Source: Aequorivita sp. HC6-5
Lineage (GTDB): Bacteria; Bacteroidota; Bacteroidia; Flavobacteriales; Flavobacteriaceae
DNA: 64,000 bases
Assembly (NCBI GenBank): GCA_905182755.1
Contig: CAJJCS010000004.1
Location: forward strand, 248,001 to 312,000
Reading direction: 5' to 3'
Shown here: positions 31,312 to 42,415 of the stretch, in pieces
Layout: each line of letters opens with the position of its first letter
Position numbering within the stretch: position 1 is the first letter of the stretch
Made by a program: the position numbers and the translations under genes
The notes under the pieces: model-generated
What the model was told of the DNA's origin: nothing
The model's database searches: none
Seen by the model: the letters and a program-made list of their open reading frames with translations, nothing else

Positions 31312-33386
31312 TATGCAATGCTGTCTCCATTGCTTACTCCTGCAGTATCTGGATTTACAAACACAAGTGTTCCATCTGGCATTTGGGTCATTAAAATCAT
31401 ACCTTGGCTTTCTACTCCTCTCAGGGCTCTTGGTGCTAGATTTACCAAAACTGTTACCCTCTTTCCTATAATTTCTTGGGGCGTGAAACTCTCTGCAATT
31501 CCAGAGACAATAGTGCGCACATCCAGTCCTGTATCTACTTTTAACACCAATAACTTTTTGGCTTTTGGCATTTTTTCTGCTTCAATAATAGTTCCAACCC
31601 GCATATCTAATTTTGTAAAATCCTCAAAAGTGCAGGTGTCTTTTTGCGGCGTTGTTACTTTGTTAGCAATCTCATTTGCTAATTTACTAGCAGCTAGCTT
31701 ATCCATTTGTGCTTGTATTTGTGATTCCTCTATTTTGCTAAAAAGAAGTTCGTTCGTATTTATGGTATGTCCAGTGGCTATAAGTGTTTGCTTAGTAGCT
31801 ACATCACTCCATTGCAATCCATTTTGAGTTTCTCTGGAATTAATATGGAGCATTTTTTTTAATTTTTTGGAGGTATGAGGTAAAAAAGGCTCACTTAAAA
31901 TGGCTAGCGCACTGGCTATTTGAAGGGCAACAAACATAACTGTTTTGGTACGCTGCTCATCTGTTTTTATAGTTTTCCAAGGCTCCTGATCTGCCAAGTA
32001 TTTATTACCCAAACGAGCAACATTCATTAGCTCCTGTTGCGCCTCTCTAAAGCGATACCTTTCTATAGAACTTTCAATAACCGCAGGATATGCCCTTACT
32101 GTTTCCAGGGTTTTTATATCTATTTGCGAGAGCGTTCCCTCACTAGGAGTAACCCCATCATAGTATTTATGAGTTAAGACCGTTACACGGTTTATAAAGT
32201 TTCCGAAGATTGCCACAAGTTCATTGTTGTTTCTTGCTTGAAAATCTGCCCAGGTAAAGTCATTGTCTTTTGTCTCTGGCGCATTTGATGTTAGTACATA
32301 ACGCAACACATCTTGCTGGTCTGGAAAATCTTCTAGATATTCATGCAGCCAAACGGCCCAATTCTTTGAGGTTGAAATTTTATTACCTTCAAGGTTTAAA
32401 AACTCATTTGCAGGCACATTATTAGGCAGGATATAACTTCCCTCTGCCTTAAGCATGCTAGGGAAAATAATACAATGAAAAACAATATTATCTTTTCCTA
32501 TGAAATGTAATAGTTTGGTGTCTTTATCTTTCCAATATGGCTCCCAATCTTTGTTCTCTCTGGCGGCCCACTGCTTGGTTGCAGAGATATACCCAATAGG
32601 AGCATCAAACCACACATAGAGCACCTTACCCTCTGCATCTGGAGCAGGAACGGGGATTCCCCAATCTAGATCACGGGTAACCGCCCTGGGGCGAAGACCA
32701 TCATCAATCCAAGATTTACACTGTCCGTACACATTTGTTTTCCAATCTTTTTTGTGCTCCTCTAAAATCCAATCTTTTAAAAATGGCTCGTACTTATCTA
32801 GGGGTAAAAACCAATGTTTGGTTTCCTTTAAACTAGGTACCGCGCCAGTAATAGCACTTTTTGGATTTATAAGATCTGTTGCGTTGTGGGAGGTGCCGCA
32901 GCTTTCACATTGGTCTCCATAACTCTCCTTATTACCGCATTTTGGGCAGGTACCCACCACAAACCTATCTGCCAGAAATTGATTTGCATCTGCATCATAT
33001 AATTGCTGTGTTACCTGTTCTATAAACTTTCCTTCACTGTGTAGTTTTTTAAAAAACTCACTAGCTGTGTCATGATGTATTTTTGAAGTTGTACGTGAAT
33101 AGTTATCAAAGGATATTCCGAAATCTTCAAAAGATTGTTTGATAATACCATTGTATTTATCAACCACTTGCTGGGGAGTAATCCCTTCTTTTTTTGCCTT
33201 TAGGGTAATGGGCACTCCATGCTCATCACTACCACAGACAAAGACAACATCTTTTGATTGCATGCGCTGAAAACGAGCATAAATATCTGCGGGGATATAC
33301 ACACCAGCTAAATGCCCAATATGCACAGGGCCATTAGTGTAAGGTAATGCGGCAGTAATGGTATATCTTTTTGGATCTTGACTCAT
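31311..33386 (-). CDS. metG: Methionyl-tRNA synthetase
   Basis: The start at 33386 ([20 protein letters not shown]) gives 691 residues. An upstream ATG at 33422 would place the -7 promoter box inside the gene, so it is rejected. It has the HIGH motif (PVHIGHLAG), a four-Cys zinc knuckle ([18 protein letters not shown]), the KMSKS-equivalent [11 protein letters not shown], and a C-terminal tRNA-binding EMAP domain ([18 protein letters not shown]). It charges methionine onto tRNA. It is full length and in one frame. Confidence 0.96.
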   Translation of the reverse strand: MSQDPKRYTITAALPYTNGPVHIGHLAGVYIPADIYARFQRMQSKDVVFVCGSDEHGVPITLKAKKEGITPQQVVDKYNGIIKQSFEDFGISFDNYSRTTSKIHHDTASEFFKKLHSEGKFIEQVTQQLYDADANQFLADRFVVGTCPKCGNKESYGDQCESCGTSHNATDLINPKSAITGAVPSLKETKHWFLPLDKYEPFLKDWILEEHKKDWKTNVYGQCKSWIDDGLRPRAVTRDLDWGIPVPAPDAEGKVLYVWFDAPIGYISATKQWAARENKDWEPYWKDKDTKLLHFIGKDNIVFHCIIFPSMLKAEGSYILPNNVPANEFLNLEGNKISTSKNWAVWLHEYLEDFPDQQDVLRYVLTSNAPETKDNDFTWADFQARNNNELVAIFGNFINRVTVLTHKYYDGVTPSEGTLSQIDIKTLETVRAYPAVIESSIERYRFREAQQELMNVARLGNKYLADQEPWKTIKTDEQRTKTVMFVALQIASALAILSEPFLPHTSKKLKKMLHINSRETQNGLQWSDVATKQTLIATGHTINTNELLFSKIEESQIQAQMDKLAASKLANEIANKVTTPQKDTCTFEDFTKLDMRVGTIIEAEKMPKAKKLLVLKVDTGLDVRTIVSGIAESFTPQEIIGKRVTVLVNLAPRALRGVESQGMILMTQMPDGTLVFVNPDTAGVSNGDSIA

Positions 33387-33410
33387 GTTTTTTGGCAAAA
33401 GGTTATGCTG

Positions 33411-33418
33411 CAAAAATA
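33411..33418 (-). promoter_or_regulatory. Bacteroidota -7 box of metG
   Basis: TATTTTTG on the minus strand matches TAnnTTTG perfectly and lies 25 bases before the chosen metG start. I see no clear -33 TTG. Confidence 0.5.
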
Positions 33419-33459
33419 ACATTTTAATAAGCAGATGCCACGTAATTTAAAAATTGATA

Positions 33460-35082
33460 TTACTTGATTAAAATACTCTTACTGTAAAATTGCCCTAGGG
33501 TATTAATCCTGTAAATATACTGTCCATAAGCAAGTCTTATATTTGCCCTTGTTTTTACATCAATTATGTGATTACCCGGAGTTAAAACTTCATTACAGAG
33601 ACTTGCCATCTCTTGTCCTAAGATGTTAAATAGTTTAACCTCTACATGGGCTGTGTTTTGCATATTTATTTCAATAAAAGTGCGGTTGTCTCTGTAGGTA
33701 GCAACATGGCTAAAGTGGCTTACATTTGAGAAATCAGGAATACTCAACCCCTGGCAATTTAGGCCAAGATTAAGGGTTTGGTAATTATCATTTAATAAAA
33801 TTGTGTTTACAACACTTGGGTCTATACAAAACCAGTCTGTTAAGACACTGGCATATACATCTCTAAAATCTGTGGTGGGGACAAGGTTATTGTTGTTGTC
33901 CCAGGCGCTTGCATTTATATCTGGATGGGCTCCTACAAACCCACTTCCGTTGAGCCCTGCTCCAAAAAGAAATGTTGGAGATGCCGTTCCGTGATCTGTA
34001 CCATTAGATCCATTTTCATAAGGACGCCTCCCAAACTCTGAAATTGTCATGCCCAACACTTTGTCATCATACCCTTCACTTGCAAGGTCTTCATAAAAGT
34101 TTTTAATACCACTGGCCAAATTTTCATGAAGCCCTCTTTGTTTGTTTACCTGGTTTGCATGGGTATCAAAACCACCTAGTGATACCATATAAACCTTTGT
34201 GCCAAGCCCTCCTTTAATCATCCTAGCTATAATTGCCAATTGTTCAGACAAGTCGTCTTGCAGGTATGTTGCCTGGTTACTGGAGGCCATATAGGCATCA
34301 TTAATTACTTCTGCATAGGTAAGTGTTGTATTGGTTTGCGCTCTTAGGAACAAAAGTTTGTCTCCATAGACACACTCTGGAAGATTTACTACATCATGCA
34401 GGCCCCCTGTTTGTGCAATATTTGCTAATTGGTTTGGGTCTGCTACAGAAAATGCATAATTAGAATTTGTGCCCTCAAAAATAAGGTTGCCAATACTTCC
34501 AATTTGTATTGCTGGTGGTATCTCTGGTGGATTGATTAAATAATCTGGATACAAATCTTCAAAGTAGCGTCCCCACCATCCTGTTTGCTCATCGTTAATG
34601 GCATCTGCAGAGGCCCATATATCACTAGACCTAAAGTGAGATAAGCTTTGGTCTGGATATCCAACGCCGTGGATTATTTTCATGTTTCCTTCTCCCCAGA
34701 CAGACTCTAGGGCATTCATGTAACTAGGGATTGCAAAATCTGGACTTAGTGAAAGTAGTTCATTTTCTTGGTGGCGTATCGTTGGGCGTAAATTTGCATA
34801 GGTGTCATAATCATAGAGAGGCACAACGGTATTAAGCCCGTCGTTACCACCTTTAAGACGTATAATTACTAAAATATTATCATTCTCTGACTGAGATAGT
34901 GCTACAGATAGTGGAGATGGTGCACTAGCACTTACATTGGTTCCTCCCAGCATTATACTTCCGGCACCTGCAAGACCCAGAGCTTGAATAAAAGAACGAC
35001 GATTCCAAGTGGCATGTTCTTGGTCATGGGAGTCTTTAATATTTTTCTTTTTTTTGCCAGAAGAAGAGTTATTAAAAAGCAT
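33460..35082 (-). CDS. DUF1501 protein with Tat-type signal and T9SS sorting domain
   Basis: A 540-residue protein. A twin-arginine-like leader (WNRRSFIQALGLAGAGSIML, residues ~26-45) precedes the DUF1501 body (VIIRLKGGNDGLNTVVP, SEFGRRPYENGSNGTDHGTA). It ends in a sorting-domain-like tail (VEVKLFNILGQEMASL ... GQFYSKSILIK). DUF1501 proteins are sulfatase-like in fold and of unknown function. They usually stand next to a DUF1800 gene, as here, 8 bases downstream of it. The combination of a Tat leader and a T9SS tail implies folding in the cytoplasm before export to the surface. Confidence 0.85.
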   Translation of the reverse strand: MLFNNSSSGKKKKNIKDSHDQEHATWNRRSFIQALGLAGAGSIMLGGTNVSASAPSPLSVALSQSENDNILVIIRLKGGNDGLNTVVPLYDYDTYANLRPTIRHQENELLSLSPDFAIPSYMNALESVWGEGNMKIIHGVGYPDQSLSHFRSSDIWASADAINDEQTGWWGRYFEDLYPDYLINPPEIPPAIQIGSIGNLIFEGTNSNYAFSVADPNQLANIAQTGGLHDVVNLPECVYGDKLLFLRAQTNTTLTYAEVINDAYMASSNQATYLQDDLSEQLAIIARMIKGGLGTKVYMVSLGGFDTHANQVNKQRGLHENLASGIKNFYEDLASEGYDDKVLGMTISEFGRRPYENGSNGTDHGTASPTFLFGAGLNGSGFVGAHPDINASAWDNNNNLVPTTDFRDVYASVLTDWFCIDPSVVNTILLNDNYQTLNLGLNCQGLSIPDFSNVSHFSHVATYRDNRTFIEINMQNTAHVEVKLFNILGQEMASLCNEVLTPGNHIIDVKTRANIRLAYGQYIYRINTLGQFYSKSILIK

Positions 35083-35089
35083 AGGCGTG

Positions 35090-36566
35090 TTATTTAAGTT
35101 GAAATTCGGGCAATTTTGTTAAGTGGTTAAGCAATAAGTATACCTGGTAAGGGGCAGTTGGATAATTAAGACTCCAGATGCCATCATCATAATAATTTTG
35201 AGGGACCTCCCACTTTAGCACGCTAGTAGCTACTTGATAATCTGACTTCGGTGAACAACTCTTTTGAGTTAAAGAAATCTACCACGGCTTTTGTTATTAC
35301 ATAAGGGTCATTACTATCACTGGAGAGTTCTCTTGCCAAATCAATAAACTGTGATTGTAATTCTAGATCAAATAGATACCCATTAAAAAGCTCTATTATT
35401 TGCCACCTTGCTAGTAAGCTGGCAGTATTTATCCAGTTTTGATCCCCCTGCCAACCAGAAACATCAGGCGGGCTGTATATCTCTTGCCCAATAATGCCTG
35501 TATAATAAACAAAGTATTCCAATACAGTATCATTATAAAAGAAATTACCTTCATTGATGTAATTAAAGACAACATCATAAGGACTTTTAATTACGACCCC
35601 CAGTGCACGGTCATCAAAAAAATGCTGACTTTTAAAAAGCTGCCTTAGCATTGGAACCATTTCAAAATTAGCATCGATAAGGGTTTGTGCTAATGGATTT
35701 ATAATATCTTCTTGTGTAATGGCATCATACTCATGACTTACAAAGTATTTATAAAGTTTGGTGCAAATAAATTGGGCAATCTCTGTTTCTCTGAGTTCAA
35801 ACAAGGTGTCTATAAGTTCATCATAGGTGTAGAACTGCTCAGATCCAAAAACTGTTTTAGGCCCCTCATCCCAGGTGCTTTGGTCAAAATTTATTTGTGC
35901 GCCAGGTTCATCCCAGTGATTGTAGCCTGTTAATGCTCTGGCGGCTTGCAAAATATCTTGCTGGGTATAATTGTTATTTTCTCCTAGGGTAAATAATTCA
36001 AAAAGTTCTCTAGCATAATTTTCGTTTGGGTTATTACTAGTGTTTTCAAACCCATTGAGGTAAATAAGCATTGTAGAATTAATCCCAACAGCTCTAACAA
36101 ACTCCTTGAAATTACCCAAGGCATGTGTTTGCATTAAGTTGTAATATTGAAACATATATGGAGCATAGGATCCGTAGCTGTCTAACTCAGTAACAAAATG
36201 ATTCATCCAAAATAGGGTAAGCCTAGCCCTTAAACCCCCTTCAACAGTATCATTGGCTGTTTGCAAATACCATTGGTTTATATAATTAGGATTATCTGTA
36301 TCAAAATCAGCTAAAATCACTAATACTAAAATATCCCCAGGGTGGAGGGGGTGTTGGATCTAAACTAACCGCGGTATCTACAATGGCATCTACAACAGTA
36401 GCTGGGTGTAAGTGGCAGCGCAGCGTCTATCCCAGCCAAGTTAACACCATAGGCCAGGCGCCTGTAGAGGTGTTTTATTTTTTGTGATGTCCAAGGGTTT
36501 TCCCCTGAGGGTATGTACTACATCAAGTAGCGCGGTGTTACAAGGAGGGTTGGTGGTGACTTCCAT
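35090..36566 (-). CDS. DUF1800 family protein (four frameshifts)
   Basis: A single gene of about 492 residues whose frame is lost four times, near 36478, 36400, 36316 and 35250. Each break is explained by one extra base. Bridged, it reads KHLYRRLAYGVNLAGIDAAL, VVDAIVDTAVSLDPTPPPPW, then a continuous 365-residue core (LTLFWMNHFVTEL, YARELFELFTLGENNNYTQQ, ALTGYNHWDE), and ends DYQVATSVLKWEVPQNYYDD through to FQLK. The core motifs are those of DUF1800. Function is unknown. The family travels with DUF1501 genes and is thought to work with them at the cell surface. All parts of the gene are still present despite the breaks. Confidence 0.8.
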
Positions 36567-36676
36567 AAAAATAGTTTGTTATTGCTCCAATGTGATTAAA
36601 TACTTTGTACTTTTATAATAGGATTTAATTTTAGATATAAATATAACTCAAAAGTTTAATATATAACAATTTAGCC

Positions 36677-37594
36677 TTGAATATAACACATCAAAAACAC
36701 CCTAAAAAACTAAAAAAAGGCGATACCATAGCAATAGTTTCTACGGCTAGAAAAGTTTCAAACAAAGAATTAGCTCCTGCTATATTATTTGCAAAAAAAA
36801 TGGGCTTAGAAGTGCACCTTGGCAAAACCATTGAGGCCAAGGACAACCAATATGCTGGTGATGACTCCCTACGTGCACAAGATTTCCAAGACGCTCTAGA
36901 CAATCCAAACATAAAAGCTATTTGGTGCGCCAGAGGAGGTTATGGGACCATTCGTATGGTTGATTTGTTAAACTTTACTCAGTTTATACAACAGCCAAAA
37001 TGGATTATTGGTTACAGTGATGTTACGGTTTTGCATAGCCACATCAATAGCCTTAACATCCCAACCATTCATGGGCAGATGTGTCTAGAGATAGAAAAGA
37101 GATCAAAAGCCTCTAAAGAAACATTACAACAAGCGCTATTTGCAGACAATCTTGATATTTCCTATAGCCTTGACACGTCGCTACCTTGCAGATTTGGAAC
37201 GGCAACGGGCACCTTAGTTGGTGGTAATTTGTCTGTGCTGTATAGTATTTTAGACAGCCCCTCACACATAGATTGGAAAGGCAAAGTTTTGTTTATTGAA
37301 GATCTTGATGAAATGTTATATCATATAGACAGAATGATGCAAAATTTAAAACGAAGTGGGCGTCTTAAAAATCTTGCAGGTCTTATCGTGGGGGGTATGA
37401 GTGAGATGCGAGATAATACCATTGGTTTTGGAAAAACAGCCCCTGAGATTATATTTGAGGCAGTCCAAGAGTATCAATATCCAGTGAGTTTTAATTTTCC
37501 TGCAGGGCATGTTCTAGATAATAGAGCGCTAGTTTTTGGTAAAGCAGTAACCTTAGAGGTGATTCAAAAACAGGTACACTTACGCTATAATTAG
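36677..37594 (+). CDS. LD-carboxypeptidase (peptidase S66, LdcA-like)
   Basis: A 305-residue S66 peptidase. Nucleophile Ser114 lies in WIIGYSDVTVLH, Glu208 in LFIEDLDEML and His278 in FPAGHVLDN, forming the Ser-Glu-His triad of the family. It cleaves the terminal D-Ala from tetrapeptide stems during murein recycling. The only start that keeps the conserved N-terminus (KGDTIAIVSTARK) is TTG at 36677, unusual in this group. It is divergent from the DUF1800 gene. Confidence 0.9.
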   Translation: MNITHQKHPKKLKKGDTIAIVSTARKVSNKELAPAILFAKKMGLEVHLGKTIEAKDNQYAGDDSLRAQDFQDALDNPNIKAIWCARGGYGTIRMVDLLNFTQFIQQPKWIIGYSDVTVLHSHINSLNIPTIHGQMCLEIEKRSKASKETLQQALFADNLDISYSLDTSLPCRFGTATGTLVGGNLSVLYSILDSPSHIDWKGKVLFIEDLDEMLYHIDRMMQNLKRSGRLKNLAGLIVGGMSEMRDNTIGFGKTAPEIIFEAVQEYQYPVSFNFPAGHVLDNRALVFGKAVTLEVIQKQVHLRYN

Positions 37595-37677
37595 AGTTGT
37601 TTTTAAAATATAATTACCTAATTTTATAGTTACAACACTCCCCTTTTTATAGCCGCCCTTTTTAGCAGTATAAAATA

Positions 37678-38037
37678 ATGGCAACTCATAACGATTTAGG
37701 CCGCTTGGGAGAATCTCTTGCAGTAGGCTATTTGCTAGAAAACCACTATGTTATTTTAGAGAGAAACTGGAGGTTTCACAAGGCAGAAATAGACATCATT
37801 GCAAAAAAAGATGCTCAAATTATTATTGTTGAGGTCAAAACAAGAAACAGTAATTTTTTTGGTGACCCACAGTCTTTTGTGAGCCCAGAGAAAATAAAAC
37901 TGCTTCTCAAGGCGGCAAACCACTACTTGGTTTCAAACAACATAGCCTTAGAGGCAAGGTTTGATATTTTGGCCATCATTAAGAATAAATCAACCCAAGA
38001 GATTACGCACTTTAAAGATGCATTTTATCACTTTTAA
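37678..38037 (+). CDS. YraN/UPF0102 family putative endonuclease
   Basis: A 119-residue protein with the restriction-endonuclease-like core of UPF0102: LGRLGESLAVGYLLENHY, then RNWRFHKAEIDIIAKKDAQI and IVEVKTRNSNFFGDP, where Asp, Glu and Lys form the PD-(D/E)XK signature. The exact cellular role is not settled. It follows the LD-carboxypeptidase by 83 bases on the same strand and converges on mfd. Confidence 0.88.
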   Translation: MATHNDLGRLGESLAVGYLLENHYVILERNWRFHKAEIDIIAKKDAQIIIVEVKTRNSNFFGDPQSFVSPEKIKLLLKAANHYLVSNNIALEARFDILAIIKNKSTQEITHFKDAFYHF

Positions 38038-38055
38038 ACACAAATAAAAAGCGTT

Positions 38056-41000
38056 TTATAAGCCAGTCTTTTCAAGCATATCTAGCACTTTTGAAATAGA
38101 AGATACGTTTTCTATGGTAAGTAATAAACGCAGCCCACCTCGGGTGTTTTTTTCTTTTATTTTTACATTTGAGGCATTGTTTTGTGCAAAGTCTAGCACT
38201 TTAGAAAAGCCTTGTGTTTGATAAAAATCACTTTGTTGATCACTGATAAAGTACCCAATAAAGCGGCCTTGTTTAATAATCACGCGCTCTATTCCCATTT
38301 TTATAGCAATCCATTTAATACGCACACTATCAAATAAGGAAAGCACCTGTGGGGGAAGCTCCCCGAAGCGGTCCTCCAGGGTTTTTTGAAATGCCTCCAA
38401 CCCAGCTTGATCTTTAATTTCGTTAAGCTTGGTGTAAAGGTTTAACCTCTCGGTAATGTTGTTGACATAATCATCGGGAAATAATATTTCAAAATCTGTG
38501 TCGATGGTAACTTCTTTTACAAAGGCTCTGTTTTTGAAATCTGTATCGGTGGTTTCATACAAATCTTTAAACTCCTTTTCTTTCAGCTCCTCTATAGCTT
38601 CTGCTAATATCTTTTGATAGGTTTCAAAACCAATTTCATTTATAAATCCACTTTGCTCACCACCCAATAAATCTCCTGCTCCGCGAATTTCAAGATCTTT
38701 CATGGCAATGTTAATTCCACTACCTAGATCACTAAATTGTTCAAGGGCAGTAATTCTTTTTCTGGCATCATCTGTCATGGCAGAATAAGGAGGTGTAATA
38801 AAATAACAGAATGCCTTTTTGTTACTTCTACCCACACGACCCCGCATTTGGTGGAGATCACTCAGGCCAAAGTTATTTGCATTGTTTATAAATATGGTGT
38901 TTGCATTTGATACATCCAGCCCGCTTTCAATAATGGTTGTAGCCACCAGTACATCAAATTCATTATTCATAAATTTGAGCATAAGCCCTTCTAGTTTTTT
39001 ACCTTCCAATTGCCCGTGCCCAATGCCTATTTTAGCATCTGGAACCAAACGCTGTATCATACCCGCAACTTCTTTTATGTTTTCTATTCGGTTGTGTACA
39101 AAGAAGGTTTGTCCTCCTCTAGATATTTCATATCTAATGGCATCTCTGATGATTTCTTCTCCAAAACGAATTACGTTTGTCTCAACAGGATGCCTGTTGG
39201 GAGGTGGGGTGTTAATTACACTCAAATCTCTGGCGGCCATAAGTGAAAACTGAAGCGTTCTTGGTATTGGGGTAGCCGTTAGGGTGAGGGTGTCTACATT
39301 TTCTTTAATGGTTTTAAGCTTGTCTTTTACGGCAACTCCAAATTTTTGCTCTTCATCAATAATTAATAGGCCAAGGTCCTTAAACTCGATAGCTTTACTT
39401 ACCAGCTGATGGGTACCAATAACAATATCTAATCTCCCATTTTTTAAATTCTCTAAAACACCTTTACGCTCTTTGGCCGTCCTGAAGCGATTTAGGTAAT
39501 CTACCTTTACAGGCATAGTATCTAGTCTTTCGCTAAAGGTTTTAAAGTGCTGAAATGCTAATATTGTGGTAGGTACTAAAATAGCAACCTGCTTGCCATT
39601 GTCAACGGCTTTAAAAGCTGCACGAACGGCAACTTCTGTTTTGCCAAATCCAACATCACCACAAATTAAACGATCCATGGGGCGCTCACTCTCCATATCT
39701 GCTTTTACATCTGCAGTTGCTGTAGATTGATCTGGGGTGTCCTCAAATATAAAGCTGGATTCTAGCTCATGTTGCAAATAGCTATCTGGATCATATTGAA
39801 ATCCTTTTTGAAGCCTTCTTTTTGCGTATAATTCTATTAAATTAAAAGCAATGTGTTTTACTCTTGCTTTTGTTTTTTGTTTTAGTTTTTTCCAGGCAGC
39901 ACTCCCTAATTTGTAAATTTTTGGAACGGTGCCATCCTTGCCGTTGTATTTCGAAATTTTATGTAATGAGTGAATGCTTAGATATAAAATATCACGCTCC
40001 CCATATATTAATTTAATGGCTTCCTGTTGTTTGCCTTCTACTTCAATTTTTTGAAGCCCTCCAAATTTTCCTATTCCGTGATCAATATGAGTTACATAAT
40101 CACCAACCACAAGGTTGGTTAATTCCTTTAGGGTAATGGCTTGTTTTTTAGCGTACCCGTTTTTAAGGCTAAATTTGTGGTAGCGTTCAAATACTTGATG
40201 ATCTGTGTAGCAAACATGTTTGCACTGGTGGTCAATAAACCCTTGGTAAAGAGGAAAAACAACCGTCTCAAATTGTGTTACAGCTACCTTGGCGTCTGCA
40301 AAAATATCTTGAAAGCGTTTGGCTTGTTGGTCGCTGCTACAAAATATGTAATTGGTATATCCCTTATCGGTGTTTTGATTTAGGTTTTCAATCAGTAAAT
40401 CAAACTGCTTGTTAAAAGAGGGCTGTGGCTTGGTGTTAAAGCCAATGAGCTTTGAGGTATTCTCTGGCAGTGTATCACCAGCTTTTTCTCTTAGCCCATG
40501 GGGATTACTGCTAGCTAAGGTTATTGTTTTAAAACCTTCAAATTGTTTTTTTAACAGCCTAGAGGTGCAAAATAACATATCAGGAGAAATTCTTTTAACC
40601 TCCCCTTGCAGCGTATCATATGCCTGGGTTGCTTTGGTGAAAAAGAGCGTCAATAGCATTGTTTACTATTTCTTGATCTTTAAGACAAATAATAGTTTTT
40701 CCAGAGATGTATTTAAGAAAACTTTCTCTGTTTTCTTCCATCAGCTTGTTTTCTACATTAGGGATGACAAACACTTTTTTTAACTGCTCAAGAGAGAGTT
40801 GTGTTTCTACATCAAAGGTCCTTATGGAGTCAATCTCATCTCCAAAAAATTCGATCCTGTAGGGCTCATCGTTACTAAAAGAAAACACATCTAAAATACC
40901 ACCACGAACAGAAAACTCTCCGGGCTCTGTTACAAAATCTACCCTTTTAAAATTGTATTCAAACAATACTTCGTTTACAAAATCTATAGATAGGTTTTCT

Positions 41001-41446
41001 CCAACCGAAATTTTTAGGGTGTTTTTTTCTAGCTCTTTTTTTGTGACTACTTTCTCAAATAACGCTTCGGGGTAGGTAACAATAAGAGCTGGTTTTTTTC
41101 TGGAATTGATACGGTTTAACACCTCACTTCGAAGTAAAACATTTGCGTTGTCTGTCTGTTCTATTTGATAAGGCCTTCTGTAGCTTCCAGGATAGAATAA
41201 CACACTTTCATCTCCCAGTATGTTTTCTAAATCATTGAGATGATATGCAGCTTGTTCTTTGTCATTTAATATTAGTAGAAAAGGGAGCGCTGTTTCCTTA
41301 AATAATTCAGCAATAGTAATAGATAGCGCGCTTCCAACAAGTCCTGATACCACGCAGTTATCCCTGGTTTGCTCGGTAAGCTGGGTTTTTAATGCTGCCT
41401 GTGCAGAAGACTCTCTAAAGAGAGAGCGAACAAGTGTTTTGCTCAT
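38056..41446 (-). CDS. mfd: Transcription-repair coupling factor Mfd (one frameshift)
   Basis: About 1130 residues after bridging a one-base break near 40640 (between NNAIDALF and FTKATQAYDT). It has UvrB-like N-terminal parts (LFYPGSYRRPYQIEQTDN, VRGGILDVFSF), the RNA-polymerase-interacting domain (VGDYVTHIDHGIGKFGG), Walker A ICGDVGFGKTEVAVRAA, DEEQ box LLIIDEEQKFGV, RecG-like helicase parts (QMRGRVGRSNKKAF) and a TRCF C-terminal domain. It removes stalled RNA polymerase and recruits UvrA. The start at 41446 (MSKTLVRS) is favoured over 41455 because a -7 box at 41464-41471 would leave the latter almost no leader. Confidence 0.93.
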
Positions 41447-41463
41447 AGTATGCAAAAATAGAC

Positions 41464-41471
41464 CAAAGTTA
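41464..41471 (-). promoter_or_regulatory. Bacteroidota -7 box of mfd
   Basis: TAACTTTG on the minus strand matches TAnnTTTG and lies 18 bases before the chosen start. A second match, TATTTTTG at 41453-41460, overlaps the alternative start codon and would give almost no leader. Confidence 0.5.
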
Positions 41472-41507
41472 AACCCTTACAAAGGGCCTTAAGATATATT
41501 TAAACAA

Positions 41508-42300
41508 TTAATTTTTTTTTAAAAGTTTACCAAGTGGGTTGGTGGTAGTGTTTTTTAGGGCGTGAATACTACTGCTCAAAAGTAACACCCCTGCACATAG
41601 ATAGGCCATTTGCTTTATAGCCTCATAATTACCTGTGTTTGCCACTCCAATGGCTAAAAGGCCCCAAGCGCCAACTAAGGCAAATGCGGGCATATTTCGT
41701 CTCCAGGTAACAACAAGATTTATAAAAGTGGCAATGCCAATCATTGTAAAAGTCCAGGCCTCTGGGGAAATGCCCCAGCCATCCCAGCCAATTTTTGTAA
41801 GATAGATCGTTACATTAGCAATACAAGCCACGGTAAGCCATCCACTATAAATAACAAAGGGCCACCACAAAAAAGCAATTGTTGAAAGTGGCGCATTCCA
41901 AAGCGCTATCTTGTTTCTCATTACAATTTGTAGCAAACAAAATAGAATAAAGAAAATAACAAAGGTAGATAGCAGTATGTGATCACAAACAAATAAGTAG
42001 CACCAGAGGCTATTTGCTATACAACTGAGTATAAACCACCATCCTGTTTTTTCTACAAATGCATCATTAGACACTTTAACAAAAAGGCTTCTAGACTTGG
42101 TATATAACAAACCCTAAAAGTAAAAGATAAATAACCCCCCATATAGAAAACCCATAGCTTGCTGGAGTAAAAAGAGTTTGATATTTACCGCTTATGGCAG
42201 CCTGTGTGGAGTTGTTAAACATCCCCGTGCTGGAGCCGTAATTAACGTAAATGGTCCCAATAAAAAATACAATGTTAAGAATCTGGAGTAGTTTTTTCAA
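41508..42300 (-). CDS. TspO/MBR-like tryptophan-rich membrane protein (one frameshift)
   Basis: About 264 residues when a single extra base near 42093 is skipped (IYQ then SRSLFVKVSND). It is very hydrophobic with about eight membrane segments and many Trp residues (FTPASYGFSIWGVIYLL, WWPFVIYSGWLTVACIANV, WGISPEAWTF). The YGFSIWGVIY block and overall pattern match the long tryptophan-rich sensory protein type of Bacteroidota. Ligand and role are unknown. Porphyrin or stress signalling is only suggested by the family. It lies 60 bases upstream of mfd on the same strand. Confidence 0.7.
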
Positions 42301-42415
42301 GAGTTGTGGTGTTTGTTAATGCTAATTTATAGCTTTAAAGTTACGGGACTTATTTTAATAAAAAATAGTAGCATTTAAAAAAATAAGTATCTTTCTGTTT
42401 CTAAAACACCCTTAC

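Noticed and set aside
31168-31827. Plus-strand 219-codon frame
   Set aside because: It is antisense to metG and the deacylase gene; its length follows from the codon use of those genes.
38819-39253. Plus-strand 144-codon frame
   Set aside because: It is antisense to conserved helicase motifs of mfd.
38056-41446. mfd as two separate genes
   Set aside because: The halves overlap in different frames, contain complementary Mfd domains and together make exactly one full-length protein.
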